DNA from: Rathayibacter sp. VKM Ac-2759
GTDB taxonomy: Bacteria > Actinomycetota > Actinomycetes > Actinomycetales > Microbacteriaceae
Direction of reading: 5' to 3'
NCBI RefSeq assembly: GCF_009834225.1
Contig: NZ_CP047176.1
Span: forward strand, 62,001-126,000
DNA length: 64,000 bases
Part shown: in pieces, positions 1 to 9,392 of the stretch
Layout: each line of letters begins with the position of its first letter
How positions within the stretch are numbered: position 1 is the stretch's first letter
Translations under genes and position numbers: made by a program
Notes under the pieces: generated by a model
What the model was told of the DNA's origin: nothing
Databases searched by the model: none
The model's input: only the letters and a program-made list of their open reading frames with translations

Positions 1-33
1 CAGTCGTTCCCCAGGCCTCGCCCGAGTCTCCAA

Positions 34-68
34 GAGTTGTCGTACCGGCATGCCGAGTACGACGACTC
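34..68. repeat. Family D palindrome, copy D1
   Basis: Inverted repeat with arms GAGTTGTCGTAC (34-45) and GTACGACGACTC (57-68), one mismatch. It lies 17 bases beyond the stop codon of the minus-strand ABC-F gene. The same core recurs at 55739, 55832, 60654 and 60758, so it is an interspersed palindrome, possibly acting as a 3' end element. Bases 1-33 hold nothing else recognisable. Confidence 0.75.
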
Positions 69-85
69 CTGAGGAGTCGATGCGG

Positions 86-1744
<1,659 letters not shown>

Positions 1745-1808
1745 CGCTCCAGGGTAGGCGGCGCGCCTCGCTAGACCGCCTGATTGCACGCGCGTCTAGG
1801 ATGAGCGG

Positions 1809-2345
1809 ATGAGCGAGACCACGGTCAGGAGCGGCGCCGGGTACTGGTATCCCGACGAGTCCTCCACGCGACGTGCCGTCGAGGTGCTGAGCGCGATGCG
1901 CACCTACCGGGTGTCGGAGGTCTCGATGCGCCGCCGCACGCGCGAGAAGATGGCGATGGGCGAGACCGACCTGATCGCGGTCCAGTTCCTGCTCCGCCAG
2001 CAGCGCACCGGGGTCCTCGTCAGCGCGAAGGACCTCGCCGCGCACCTCTCGATCTCGTCCGCGTCGACGACCGTGCTGATCGACAGGCTCGTCCGCAGCG
2101 GCCACCTCGTGCGCAGGCCCCACCCCACCGACCGCCGCGGGATCGTCGTCGAGGCGACGCCCGACAGCGATCAGGAGGTGCGCGCGACGCTCAAGCAGAT
2201 GCACCACCGGATGCTCGAGATCGCCGAGGACCTCGATGCGCACGAGGCCGAGGTCGTCGTGAACTTCCTCCGCCGGATGAGCTCGGCCGTCGACGAGATC
2301 GACGCGGACGAGCCGGAGGACGGTCGGCCCGACCCAGAGAATTAG
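1809..2345 (+). CDS. MarR-family transcriptional regulator
   Basis: 178-residue winged-helix regulator. The recognition-helix region (DLAAHLSISSASTTVLIDRL) and the wing (RRPHPTDRRG) sit near residues 75-115, followed by the usual C-terminal dimerisation helix. MarR dimers bind short palindromes and often release DNA on binding aromatic ligands. It is divergent from the ABC-F ATPase with only 64 bases between the starts, so it may control that gene and itself; this is inference. The C-terminus is very acidic. Confidence 0.9.
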   Translation: MSETTVRSGAGYWYPDESSTRRAVEVLSAMRTYRVSEVSMRRRTREKMAMGETDLIAVQFLLRQQRTGVLVSAKDLAAHLSISSASTTVLIDRLVRSGHLVRRPHPTDRRGIVVEATPDSDQEVRATLKQMHHRMLEIAEDLDAHEAEVVVNFLRRMSSAVDEIDADEPEDGRPDPEN

Positions 2346-2389
2346 CTAGACAGGCTAGTAAAGAGGCTGACTAGAGATAGGCTCGTGTC

Positions 2390-2692
2390 ATGGGCCAATT
2401 CCTCTACGGCACCCCGCCGGCCGTGATCGAGATCGAGGACCGGACCCTCGCCCACCTCCAGATCGTGATCTACGCGAAGTTCCGGCGCGACGAGCGCTTC
2501 AGCCTCACGCTCGACTCGATGCCCGAGGGAGCGCGGGGACGCCACTCGTTCTGGATGAACCCCAACATCGCCCTGCAGTTCCACTTCGCCGGCAGCCGTC
2601 AGCCGACCATCAACCCCACCTGGGTCGAGGCGCTGATGGACGCGGCGAACGGCGGCGGAGGTCTGCGCCTCCTGCCCGAACCGCACGCCTGA
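2390..2692 (+). CDS. Small conserved protein, DUF7882-like
   Basis: 100-residue protein with no signal peptide or membrane segment. It begins MGQFLYG and contains the segment SFWMNPNIALQFHF. This pattern is familiar from a small family confined largely to Microbacteriaceae (recalled as DUF7882), sometimes wrongly labelled DNA ligase. Its function is unknown. It lies 44 bases downstream of the MarR gene and converges with the VOC gene, leaving 3 bases between the stop codons. The family name is from memory. Confidence 0.8.
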   Translation: MGQFLYGTPPAVIEIEDRTLAHLQIVIYAKFRRDERFSLTLDSMPEGARGRHSFWMNPNIALQFHFAGSRQPTINPTWVEALMDAANGGGGLRLLPEPHA

Positions 2693-2695
2693 GGC

Positions 2696-3097
2696 TCAGG
2701 CCTGCGACACCCGCACCGTGTTGCCGGAGGGGTCGCGGAACGCGCAGTCGCGCGGGCCCCAGCTCTGCTCGATCGGCTCCTGCAGCACCTCGGCCCCGGA
2801 GGCGCGCACCGACTCGAAGGTCGCGTCGAGATCGCTCGCGCGGAAGACGAGCATCGGCAGCACCCCCTTCGTCAGGAGCTCCTGGAGGGCGTCGCCGTCG
2901 GCCTGCGAGCGCCCGGCGTGCGGGACCGAGAGGACCAGGCCGAGGCCCGGCTGCGACGCGCTGCCGAGGGTGACCCAGCGGAAGCCTCCGTTCGCGACGT
3001 CCATGACGACGTCGAGGCCGAGGGCGTCGCCGTAGAAGGCGATCGACTCGTCGACGTCGTTGACGGTGATGTTCACGTACTGCAGCTCGATGCTCAT
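2696..3097 (-). CDS. VOC family protein (glyoxalase fold)
   Basis: 133 residues with the paired beta-alpha-beta-beta-beta modules of the vicinal-oxygen-chelate fold (start MSIELQYVNITVNDVDESIAFY; end CAFRDPSGNTVRVSQA). These proteins are metal-dependent lyases or dioxygenases, or binding proteins for small hydrophobic molecules including antibiotics. No substrate can be named. It lies downstream of a short AraC-type regulator on the same strand, a frequent pairing in Actinobacteria. The 217 bases between them hold two family A palindromes, so strict co-transcription is uncertain. Confidence 0.9.
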   Translation of the reverse strand: MSIELQYVNITVNDVDESIAFYGDALGLDVVMDVANGGFRWVTLGSASQPGLGLVLSVPHAGRSQADGDALQELLTKGVLPMLVFRASDLDATFESVRASGAEVLQEPIEQSWGPRDCAFRDPSGNTVRVSQA

Positions 3098-3197
3098 GGC
3101 GGCGACTGTATGCCGGGGGTCCCACGCGCCGCTTCTCCGATCCTGCTCGATGCGGAGCGGGTGCCGCGCCGTCCCGGTCGGGGCAGTCCTGCCCGCC

Positions 3198-3232
3198 GGT
3201 CGAGCAGCCGCCGCAGGCGGCGTATCGAGACC
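3198..3232. repeat. Family A palindrome, copy A1
   Basis: Imperfect palindrome with the layout TCGA-gca-GCCGCC-gca-GGCGGC-gta-TCGA. It is one of four copies of the family in this window and points opposite to copy A2 about 50 bases away. It lies between the VOC and AraC genes. Confidence 0.75.
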
Positions 3233-3281
3233 CCGTCCGTCAGCGGTCGAGGTCTGCAGAGCCGGCCTTCTGGCGCTGGTG

Positions 3282-3321
3282 GATCTCGATACGCCCTCTC
3301 CGAGGGCTACTCGATCAGCGG
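3282..3321. repeat. Family A palindrome, copy A2
   Basis: Layout TCGA-tac-GCCCTC-tcc-GAGGGC-tac-TCGA, in the opposite orientation to A1. Its 3' flank supplies the stop codon of the AraC gene (TGA, 3317-3315), so the element appears to have landed in or replaced the end of that gene. Confidence 0.75.
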
Positions 3322-3728
3322 GCGGCGGCGGGCGCCGGCCGCAGCGGCCGGGTGCGGAAGCGCGCGATGCACGCGGGCATCGCCTCGACCGCGTCGTGCG
3401 GGCCGTCGCGGTACGCCGAGGGGGAGCGGCCCACGATCTCGGTGAAGCGCGAGCTGAACGAGCCGAGCGAGGTGCAGCCGACCGCCAGGCACGCCTCCGT
3501 CACGCTCGCCCCGTCACGCAGCAGGGCCATCGCCCGCTCGATGCGCCGGGTCATCAGGTAGCTGTAGGGAGTCTCGCCGTACGCCGCGCGGAAGCGGCGC
3601 GAGAAGTGCGACGGCGACATCAGGGCCCGCGCCGCCATCGTCGGCACGTCGAGCGGGCGGGCGTAGTCGCGGTCGATCAGGTCGCGGGCGCGGCGCAGGT
3701 GCGCGAGGTTCTCGAGCTCCTGCGGCAT
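3315..3728 (-). CDS. Short AraC-type DNA-binding protein
   Basis: About 137 residues that consist almost only of the AraC/XylS domain: the first helix-turn-helix near residues 30-50 (MAARALMSPSHFSRRF) and the second near 75-100 (EACLAVGCTSLGSFSSRF). The usual N-terminal ligand domain of about 170 residues is absent. I start at the ATG giving MPQELENL; a longer frame upstream is low-complexity. Its last residues and stop lie in a family A repeat. It probably regulates the neighbouring VOC gene (inference). Confidence 0.85.
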   Translation of the reverse strand: MPQELENLAHLRRARDLIDRDYARPLDVPTMAARALMSPSHFSRRFRAAYGETPYSYLMTRRIERAMALLRDGASVTEACLAVGCTSLGSFSSRFTEIVGRSPSAYRDGPHDAVEAMPACIARFRTRPLRPAPAAAR

Positions 3729-3809
3729 CACGCCTCCGACGATAGACCCGGGGGCCGATCTCCTAGGGTGGACGAGTGCGCCGGGGGTCGGCGCCGCGAG
3801 AGGCACGCC

Positions 3810-4283
3810 ATGCGCACCAGAGCACTCGGAGGCGCCGCGGTCGCCCTCGCCGTCGTCGCGACAGTGGCCGGCTGCGCGGCTCCCGCGCCCGCTCCGACCG
3901 TGACGGTGACGGTCTTCGCCACCGCGACTCCCACTCCCGACCCGACGGTCACCGCCGCGCTGCCGCAGTCGACCGCGACCGTCTTCGTGCCCGTCCCCGA
4001 GGTGACCGTCACGATCACGCCGAACGCCGTGCCCGAGATCCCCGAGACCGCCTACGCGATCGACAACGGGGCGGTGCCCGGAGCGGCCGGCGAGCCGACG
4101 CGCGACGGTGCGGGGGACATCGTCGCCTACACCGTGGTCGAGGGCGACACGTTCTTCGATATCGCGCAGCGCTTCGGGATCCCCGTGCAGCAGCTGCTGA
4201 GGATGAACCCGACGATCGCCGGAGCCGGCACCGCCGTCTACATCGGCTCGGTCATCGACCTCGACGCGAGCACGCTCGGCTGA
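3810..4283 (+). CDS. LysM-domain lipoprotein
   Basis: 157 residues. The N-terminus is a lipoprotein signal peptide with lipobox VAGC (Cys near residue 22). A Thr/Pro/Val-rich spacer follows, with repeated TVTVT-like runs. A single LysM domain fills about residues 108-152 (YTVVEGDTFFDIAQRFGIPV then LLRMNPTI). LysM binds N-acetylglucosamine in peptidoglycan, so the mature protein is likely tethered to the membrane and in contact with the wall. The start is the ATG before MRTRALGG; the next gene on the other strand ends 10 bases away. Confidence 0.88.
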   Translation: MRTRALGGAAVALAVVATVAGCAAPAPAPTVTVTVFATATPTPDPTVTAALPQSTATVFVPVPEVTVTITPNAVPEIPETAYAIDNGAVPGAAGEPTRDGAGDIVAYTVVEGDTFFDIAQRFGIPVQQLLRMNPTIAGAGTAVYIGSVIDLDASTLG

Positions 4284-4292
4284 GCGGCGGGA

Positions 4293-4463
4293 CTACTGCG
4301 ACTTCGGCAGCAGGTGGAAGGCGAGACCGAGCGACGCCGAGATCATCAGGATTCCGCCGAAGAAGAGGAAGCCGGCGATGTCGGGCAGCAGGAACGAGTT
4401 GCCGAGCACGAGGATCCCGCCGAGGAACAGCACGAACGAGAGGACGACGCCCAGACCAGTCAT
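4293..4463 (-). CDS. Small membrane protein, 56 residues
   Basis: A short frame (ATG at 4463) encodes a protein starting MTGLGVVLSFVLFLGG and ending LAFHLLPKSQ. It is almost entirely two hydrophobic helices joined by a short polar turn (LGNSFLLPDIAG). Third codon positions are nearly all G or C, as in real genes here, and GAAGG precedes the start. It is in the same direction as the HAD gene, whose stop is 18 bases upstream, so the two may form an operon. Function unknown. Confidence 0.75.
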   Translation of the reverse strand: MTGLGVVLSFVLFLGGILVLGNSFLLPDIAGFLFFGGILMISASLGLAFHLLPKSQ

Positions 4464-4481
4464 GCCTTCATCGTACGGGGC

Positions 4482-5180
4482 TCACGGCAGCAGGAGGGTC
4501 TCGAGCTGGTGCGGCTCGGACACCAGCGCGATCGTGCCGACGGCCTCGACCGGCGAGCCGTAACCCCACTCGACCATGATCGTCGGGATCCCGTGCGCCG
4601 CGGCCCCGTGGACGTCGTGCTCGCGGTCGCCGACCATCACGGGCGAGGAGAGGTCGACGCCGAGCGCGCGGAGGCGGCGCAGGGCCTCCTCGACCACGTC
4701 GGCCTTCGCGCTGCGCACCTCGTCCTCGGAGGCGCCGCAGATCACCGTGAAGTACTGCGCCAGGCCGTAGTGCTCGAGGACGCGGGTGGCCGCCGACTCC
4801 GGCTTCGACGTCGCCAGCGAGAGCGGGATGCCCGCCTCGGCGATGCGCGCGAGGATCTCGGGGACCCTGGGGTAGACGCTCGAGTCGAAGAGGCCGCCCG
4901 CGTTGTAGCGGCGACGGTAGACGGCGAGCGCGTCCTGCGCCTCGTCGACGCTCATGCCGCCGAGCTCGCGGAAGGCGTCGAGGAGGGGCGGACCGACGTA
5001 GGCGAGCAGCTCGACGGGCAGCGGCACCGGGCGGCCGAGCTCGACGAAGGTGTCGACGAGGGTGCCCGTGATGCCGGGCGCCGAGTCGGTGATGGTGCCG
5101 TCGAGGTCGAAGAGGATGCACGACCAGGTCTTCGAGCCGATGCCGCCGTGTCCGGCAGGCGCGAGAGTGGTGTCGGACAT
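4482..5180 (-). CDS. HAD-superfamily phosphatase, phosphoglycolate phosphatase-like
   Basis: About 232 residues from the ATG at 5180, which has AGGAG eight bases upstream; a longer frame adds only charged sequence. The HAD motifs are present: LFDLDGT (nucleophile and acid Asp), LATSKPES (motif II Ser with a following Lys region) and VGDREHD (motif IV). A helical cap lies between motifs I and II, as in the Gph/PGMB group. It probably dephosphorylates a small phosphorylated metabolite in the cytoplasm; the substrate is not inferable. Confidence 0.9.
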   Translation of the reverse strand: MSDTTLAPAGHGGIGSKTWSCILFDLDGTITDSAPGITGTLVDTFVELGRPVPLPVELLAYVGPPLLDAFRELGGMSVDEAQDALAVYRRRYNAGGLFDSSVYPRVPEILARIAEAGIPLSLATSKPESAATRVLEHYGLAQYFTVICGASEDEVRSAKADVVEEALRRLRALGVDLSSPVMVGDREHDVHGAAAHGIPTIMVEWGYGSPVEAVGTIALVSEPHQLETLLLP

Positions 5181-5268
5181 GGCGGGCTCCTGACCTCGAG
5201 TGGCGCGGTGGCTCCGGCGCTGCCCCGCCGGGCCTGACACTCTACGGGCGAACGATGACGGGGAGGAG

Positions 5269-5697
5269 TCAGGAGTCGAGGGCGTCCTCGATGAAGGACC
5301 GGGTGATGACCTGGGCGATCGAGCCCGGATCGAGCTGGACGGCGACGAAGTCGGCGGTGCGGATGAGGGCGAAGGCCTCCCGCCCGGGCAGCACGAGCAT
5401 CTGCACGCGCGGGTGCTGCTGGCGCGGGACCGCGGCGCGCACCTCGTCGGTCGAGGTGAACAGCGGCAGGACCTGCTCGCCGGTGGTCGTGGCGACGGTG
5501 CGCACGTGCGGGACTCCGCCCGGCTGCGATCCCGTGACGTCGACGACGAGCGAGCCGGCCAGGCAGGCCTCGAGCAGGCGCGTCACGCCCTCCCGGGTCG
5601 GCTCGGCGACCAGAGCCTCGAGCGCCTCTCGGGCAGGGGCGTTGCGGGCGGGGCCCGGCTTCAGGGGACGTGCGGGCGGCCCGCCTCTCGGAGTCAT
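5269..5697 (-). CDS. SseB-family protein
   Basis: 142 residues resembling the SseB N-terminal domain: an amphipathic region around LLEACLAGSLVVDV, then LPLFTSTDEVRAAVP, then a hydrophobic strand with a cytoplasmic-type C-terminus. SseB proteins are poorly understood and many Actinobacteria have several. The N-terminal 20 residues are Pro/Arg-rich. It lies upstream of, and in the same direction as, the HAD gene 88 bases away. Confidence 0.8.
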   Translation of the reverse strand: MTPRGGPPARPLKPGPARNAPAREALEALVAEPTREGVTRLLEACLAGSLVVDVTGSQPGGVPHVRTVATTTGEQVLPLFTSTDEVRAAVPRQQHPRVQMLVLPGREAFALIRTADFVAVQLDPGSIAQVITRSFIEDALDS

Positions 5698-6111
5698 GAC
5701 CTCACGCTATCGGGATCGCCTCTCTCGGTACCCGAGTGAGTGAGGTATTCGACGGTTGACGGTGATTTCCGAGAATCGGGCCTCGAGTGCGGCAATGGCG
5801 CGGATATCGAGCCCTCTCTTTGCGCCGAATGACGTCAGAGGATGCCGATAAGCGTGCCAGGAGGGAGAAGAAGGGGTAACGTCTTGTTCGGTTCGAAGAA
5901 CGACAGAGTCGGATCCGCGCACGTCCGACACCATTCGGACCAGCGCACGGTTCCCTTCGCACGGGGTCCGATACGCAGGAGCCGATACCCATGGGTCCGG
6001 ATGCACATCGCGCCTGAGAAAGACCTGGTCCGATACATACCGGACCGAGCAATACCGGACCGAACAACGCCGGACAGAACAACGCCGGACCTAACGACAC
6101 TGGAGGAAAAA
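5698..6111 (+). promoter_or_regulatory. Long leader/promoter region of lsr2
   Basis: A 414-base gene-free stretch that is visibly less GC-rich than its surroundings. It contains two GGTCCGATAC copies (5965-5974, 6027-6036), several other GGTCC/CGGAC motifs, a small GGTCCG-N8-CGGACC inverted repeat (6027-6046) and four tandem 15-mers ending just before the ribosome binding site. The lsr2 reading frame stays open through it, but codon use and composition are unlike coding DNA. It is probably a regulatory leader, perhaps for autoregulation, since Lsr2 prefers AT-rich DNA (inference). Confidence 0.6.
6039..6098 (+). repeat. Four tandem 15-bp repeats before lsr2
   Basis: Units at 6039, 6054, 6069 and 6084 with consensus RCCGGACCGAACAAC. 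The array ends 3 bases before the GGAGG ribosome binding site of lsr2, so it lies in the mRNA leader or overlaps the promoter. The 15-base period keeps the upstream frame open, encoding a PDRTT-like five-residue repeat; this is probably a by-product. Confidence 0.85.
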
Positions 6112-6453
6112 GTGGCTCAGAAGATCACGCTCGTCGACGATATCGATGGCACCCCGATCGATTCGGGAGAAGGCGGAACCGTCCGATTCAGCATCGACGG
6201 CGCCAACTACGAGATCGACCTCGGCCCCGACAACATCGCCGGTCTGCACTCGGCTCTCGAGAAGTTCGTCTCGAGCGCTCGCCGCGTCGGATCGCGCCCC
6301 GCCGCCGCCACCTCCGCGGCGACCGCGTCGAAGAGCGACCCCAAGCAGCTCAAGGCCATCCGCGAGTGGGCGAACGCCAACGGCCACCAGGTCTCCGACC
6401 GCGGACGCATCCCCGCCGAGGTCCAGGCCGCTTACCAGGCGGCGAACAAGTAA
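6112..6453 (+). CDS. lsr2: Lsr2 nucleoid-associated protein
   Basis: 113 residues from a GTG preceded by GGAGG at 6102-6106. The N-terminal dimerisation domain (MAQKITLVDDIDGT, then a beta-rich region) is followed by an Ala/Ser linker near residues 65-78. The C-terminal DNA-binding domain is IREWANANGHQVSDRGRIP; RGR is the AT-hook-like minor-groove clamp. Lsr2 is the actinobacterial H-NS analogue: it coats AT-rich DNA and silences foreign genes. It is flanked by a long repeat-rich leader and a clear terminator, so it is a single-gene unit. Confidence 0.96.
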   Translation: MAQKITLVDDIDGTPIDSGEGGTVRFSIDGANYEIDLGPDNIAGLHSALEKFVSSARRVGSRPAAATSAATASKSDPKQLKAIREWANANGHQVSDRGRIPAEVQAAYQAANK

Positions 6454-6472
6454 GCCGCACCACTGCTCGCAG

Positions 6473-6505
6473 AAGGCCCTCGCCGAGATCTCTCGCGGGG
6501 GCCTT
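6473..6505 (+). terminator. Hairpin terminator after lsr2
   Basis: Arms AAGGCCCTCGC and GCGGGGGCCTT pair with one mismatch, 20 bases after the lsr2 stop. No strong U-tract follows, which is usual in GC-rich Actinobacteria. Confidence 0.7.
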
Positions 6506-6574
6506 CCGTGTGTCCGGTGCGGGCATTCTCTCGGGATGATCGACAGCGCAGGAATGGACCGCATCCGGTCCGCT

Positions 6575-6606
6575 CGTCGAGCAGCCCGACGGGGCCTATC
6601 GAGACC
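6575..6606. repeat. Family A palindrome, copy A3
   Basis: Degenerate copy TCGA-gca-GCCC...GGGC-cta-TCGA in the 365-base gap between lsr2 and nucS. That gap otherwise holds only the lsr2 terminator and copy A4. Confidence 0.65.
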
Positions 6607-6730
6607 GGACACCGTCGGCAGGGGTGACCCTCGGACCTTGATGCGCGCGCTGCGCGGCCCATTCGATCCGCAGACAGGCGGGGTCGGAGCGGCAGTGTCC
6701 TCGGCGATTCACCACTCTCGCGGGAGTGGC

Positions 6731-6769
6731 CCGCTGATCGAGCAGCCGGCGGAGGCGGTGTATCGAGAC
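6731..6769. repeat. Family A palindrome, copy A4
   Basis: Core gatcgagcagcc...ggtgtatcgagac with the same outer TCGA/TCGA ends as A1-A3. It lies about 50 bases beyond the nucS stop codon. Confidence 0.7.
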
Positions 6770-6818
6770 GGCCTCTCGAGACAGATGCCTTTCCTGCCCG
6801 AGAAGTACCGCGCTCGCG

Positions 6819-7514
6819 TCAGAACAGGCGGGTGTGGGAGTCGTCGACGCCGCGCATCGCCTCGTAGTCGAGGACGACGCAGCGGATACCGCGGTCCTGC
6901 GCGAGAGTCCTGGCCTGCGGTTTGATCTCCTGCGCGGCGAAGACTCCGGTGACCGGTGAGAGGTGCGGATCCCGGTTCATGAGCTCGAGATAGCGGGTGA
7001 GCTGCTCGACGCCGTCGATCTCTCCGCGGCGCTTGATCTCGACGGCGACAGCGGCTCCCCGGGAGTCGCGGGCGAGGATGTCGACCGGCCCGATCGCGGT
7101 CATGTACTCGCGGCGGACGAGAGTGTGCCCCTCGCCCAGGAGGTCGATCTGCTCGGCGAGCAGGCGCTGCAGATGCGCCTCGACTCCGTCCTTCACGAGC
7201 CCGGGATCGACTCCCAGCTCGTGCGCCGAATCGTGCAGCACCTCGTGGATCGAGACGATCAGCGCGTCGCCCGTCTTCTTGTGCGCGACCGTCCACTGCT
7301 CGATCACGCCCGCCTCCTTCGCCGTCTCGTCGGGCTCGCCGGTGATCAGCGTGCACGGCGGGCTCATCCAGTTGAGCGGCTTGTAGGAGCCGCCGTCGGA
7401 GTGCACGAGGACGCTGCCGTCGGCCTTGACCAGCAGCAGGCGGGTGGCGAGGGGGAGGTGGGCGCTGAGGCGGCCGGAGTAGTCGACCGAGCAGCGCGCG
7501 ATGACGAGACGCAC
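6819..7514 (-). CDS. nucS: Mismatch-specific endonuclease NucS
   Basis: 231 residues, the normal length for NucS/EndoMS. The N-terminal dimerisation and DNA-binding half ([16 protein letters not shown]) is followed by the RecB-like nuclease core with D145 (GPVDILARD), E159 and K161 (AVEIKRRG) and the VEQLTRYL motif. In Actinobacteria lacking MutS/MutL, NucS performs non-canonical mismatch repair by cutting both strands at mismatches. The C-terminus ends RLF, resembling the beta-clamp contact known in the family. GTG start. A family A repeat lies downstream. Confidence 0.95.
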   Translation of the reverse strand: MRLVIARCSVDYSGRLSAHLPLATRLLLVKADGSVLVHSDGGSYKPLNWMSPPCTLITGEPDETAKEAGVIEQWTVAHKKTGDALIVSIHEVLHDSAHELGVDPGLVKDGVEAHLQRLLAEQIDLLGEGHTLVRREYMTAIGPVDILARDSRGAAVAVEIKRRGEIDGVEQLTRYLELMNRDPHLSPVTGVFAAQEIKPQARTLAQDRGIRCVVLDYEAMRGVDDSHTRLF

Positions 7515-7535
7515 CCGTCGAGGATAGACGCCGCG

Positions 7536-8414
7536 TCACTCCGGTCCGGGGCACGATCGGCGGCGGCCGATCGGAGGCGCGGGAGGCGCGCCGGCGAGGA
7601 AGGCGCGGAGGGCGATCGCGAACTCGGCCGGAGCCTCGACCCAGGGGTAGTGCCCGCACGCCTCGATGGCGGCGAGGCTCCCGCGGGGGAAGAGCGCGGC
7701 GAGCTCCGCGAGCGCGTCGAACCCGGCCAGGGCGTCGTCCTCACCGCCGACGACGACGACCGGGCAGGCGACCCGGGCGAGCGACCGGCGCAGCGCCTCC
7801 GCATCGATCGCGGCGGAGAAGGCCGCGAACGCGTCCGGGTACCACCGGGCGGCGCTCTCGTGGGCGCGGGCCCGCTCGTCCCAGCTCGACCAGCCGAGCG
7901 GCCCGATGCGACGGACGAGCGCGAGACGGCGGTGCGGATCCGGTTCGCACCCGAACGCGCTGGCCGCCTCGATCGCGTCGTCGAACCACTCCTCGTGCCG
8001 GTGCCGGTCGGCGAGAGCGAACCGGTCGTCTCCGTCGACTCCGAGCCACGCGGTCCCCGGAGCGATCAGCAGCAGGTGGGCGATGTGCTCGGGAAATCGC
8101 GCGGCGTAGACCAGCGCAGTGCGGCATCCGGTGGCGTGGGCCAGGAGATCGAGGGTGTCGACGGCGAGGTGGCGGCGCAGATCCTCGAGGTCGTCGGCGA
8201 GGTCGGCGAACGAGCGCGCGGGGACGCCGGCCGACCCTCCGACGCCGCGGGGGTGCAGGACGAGGACGCGTCGGGTCCCCGCGACGGGGGCGAAGCTCCC
8301 GAGGTAGTCGGGGTGGCGCCCGGGCCCGCCGGGGACGACGACGAGCGGCGGTCCGTCGGCCGCTCCGTGCTCGTCGATGTGGATCACGGCGCCGTCACGT
8401 GCCTCGAGTCTCAC
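7536..8414 (-). CDS. Alpha/beta hydrolase-fold protein lacking the nucleophile
   Basis: About 292 residues, similar to proline iminopeptidase-type hydrolases: oxyanion-loop region PGGPG, DDLEDLRRHLAVD before the elbow, Asp region GGEDDALAG, and His in CGHYPWVEAP. The nucleophile elbow, normally GHSxG, reads AHATG, so Ser is Ala (residue 94; codon GCC at 8135-8133). Asp and His remain. I prefer the GTG at 8414, which has GGAGGAGG just upstream, over the ATG at 8444. It may be a binding or regulatory protein, or use unusual chemistry. Confidence 0.85.
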   Translation of the reverse strand: MRLEARDGAVIHIDEHGAADGPPLVVVPGGPGRHPDYLGSFAPVAGTRRVLVLHPRGVGGSAGVPARSFADLADDLEDLRRHLAVDTLDLLAHATGCRTALVYAARFPEHIAHLLLIAPGTAWLGVDGDDRFALADRHRHEEWFDDAIEAASAFGCEPDPHRRLALVRRIGPLGWSSWDERARAHESAARWYPDAFAAFSAAIDAEALRRSLARVACPVVVVGGEDDALAGFDALAELAALFPRGSLAAIEACGHYPWVEAPAEFAIALRAFLAGAPPAPPIGRRRSCPGPE

Positions 8415-8579
8415 CCGGTCCTCCTCCGCTGCGCCTCGGAGCATATTCGCGGCGCGGCGGGGGCGGGCCGGGCGTTCGTGGGCTGGCGCGATCGCGTTCG
8501 GCCCGCCACAATCCCGGCCTCCTGCGAGTCGGACCGGACCCGTGGACCGGGCCGTGCCGGGTGATCCGGTGGGTCGGCG

Positions 8580-9392
8580 TCAGGCCATGCGGATGACGTT
8601 GCCGGTGACGCGGCGGCCGGCGGGGGAGACGAGGAAGGAGGCGAGGTCGCCGACCTCGTCGGGCCGGGCGACGTCGAAGAAGCGGTCGTCGGCGTCGACG
8701 GCGGAGCGCACGTCGTCGGTCACCCAGCCCGTGTCCGTGACGGGAGGGTGCAGCGCGTTGGCGGTGATCCCGAGCGGGCCGAGCTCGAGCGAGGCCGAGA
8801 TCGTGTAGTCGACCAGGGCGGCCTTCGCGGCGCCGTACGAGACCTCGCCGGGGAAGCCCCGCTCGCCTCCGGACGTCAGCGAGACGATGCGGCCGCCGTG
8901 CGCCCCGCGGCGCTCGAAGCGCTCGGCGAACTCGGCGATCAGCAGCGCGCCGGCGCGGGCGTCGACCGAGAACTGGCGGTCGAAGGTCTCGGCGGTGACC
9001 CGGCGTTGGGGGCGTCCCATCCAGTCGGCGTCGCGGGCTCGGAAGGTGTCGATCAGGGAGCCGGTGGCGTTGTTGACGAGCACGTCGACCGGTCCGAGCG
9101 ACTCCTCGGCGGCGTCGAAGAGCAGAGCGGCGGAGGCGGCGTCGCGCAGATCGGCGGACACCGCCCGTGCGCGACCGCCGGCCGCGCGGATCCGCTCGGC
9201 GACCCGCTCGCCGTCGGTCCGGTGGGCGAGGCGCTGGCGCTCGGGCTCGTACTCGGGGATCTCCTCGGCGAGGTGGGCCACGAGCACGGCGAGTCCGTCG
9301 GCGGCCAGGCGCTCGGCGATCGCGGCGCCGATGCCGTGGTTGGCGCCGGTGACCAGGGCGACGCGGCAGGCCTCGAGGCCCGGGCCGCTCAC
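8580..9392 (-). CDS. Short-chain dehydrogenase/reductase
   Basis: 270 residues with the Rossmann motif TGANHGIG near the N-terminus, the NNAT region (LVNNATGS), catalytic Ser in SLTSGG and YxxxK in VSYGAAKAAL. This is a classical SDR, NADP(H)- or NAD(H)-dependent. It starts at a GTG sharing four bases (GTGA) with the stop of the upstream MFS gene, so the two are translationally coupled. Its substrate may be what the MFS protein transports (inference). The C-terminus VTGNVIRMA resembles the glycine-rich end of FabG-like SDRs. Confidence 0.92.
   Translation of the reverse strand: MSGPGLEACRVALVTGANHGIGAAIAERLAADGLAVLVAHLAEEIPEYEPERQRLAHRTDGERVAERIRAAGGRARAVSADLRDAASAALLFDAAEESLGPVDVLVNNATGSLIDTFRARDADWMGRPQRRVTAETFDRQFSVDARAGALLIAEFAERFERRGAHGGRIVSLTSGGERGFPGEVSYGAAKAALVDYTISASLELGPLGITANALHPPVTDTGWVTDDVRSAVDADDRFFDVARPDEVGDLASFLVSPAGRRVTGNVIRMA

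Noticed and set aside
2390..2692. ATP-dependent DNA ligase
   Set aside because: Homologues are sometimes given this name, but the 100-residue protein has no nucleotidyltransferase KxDG motif or OB domain.
5842..6111. N-terminal extension of Lsr2 encoded by the leader
   Set aside because: The frame is open mainly because the repeats have a period of 15. The residues are unlike any Lsr2, and a GGAGG ribosome binding site sits before the GTG at 6112.
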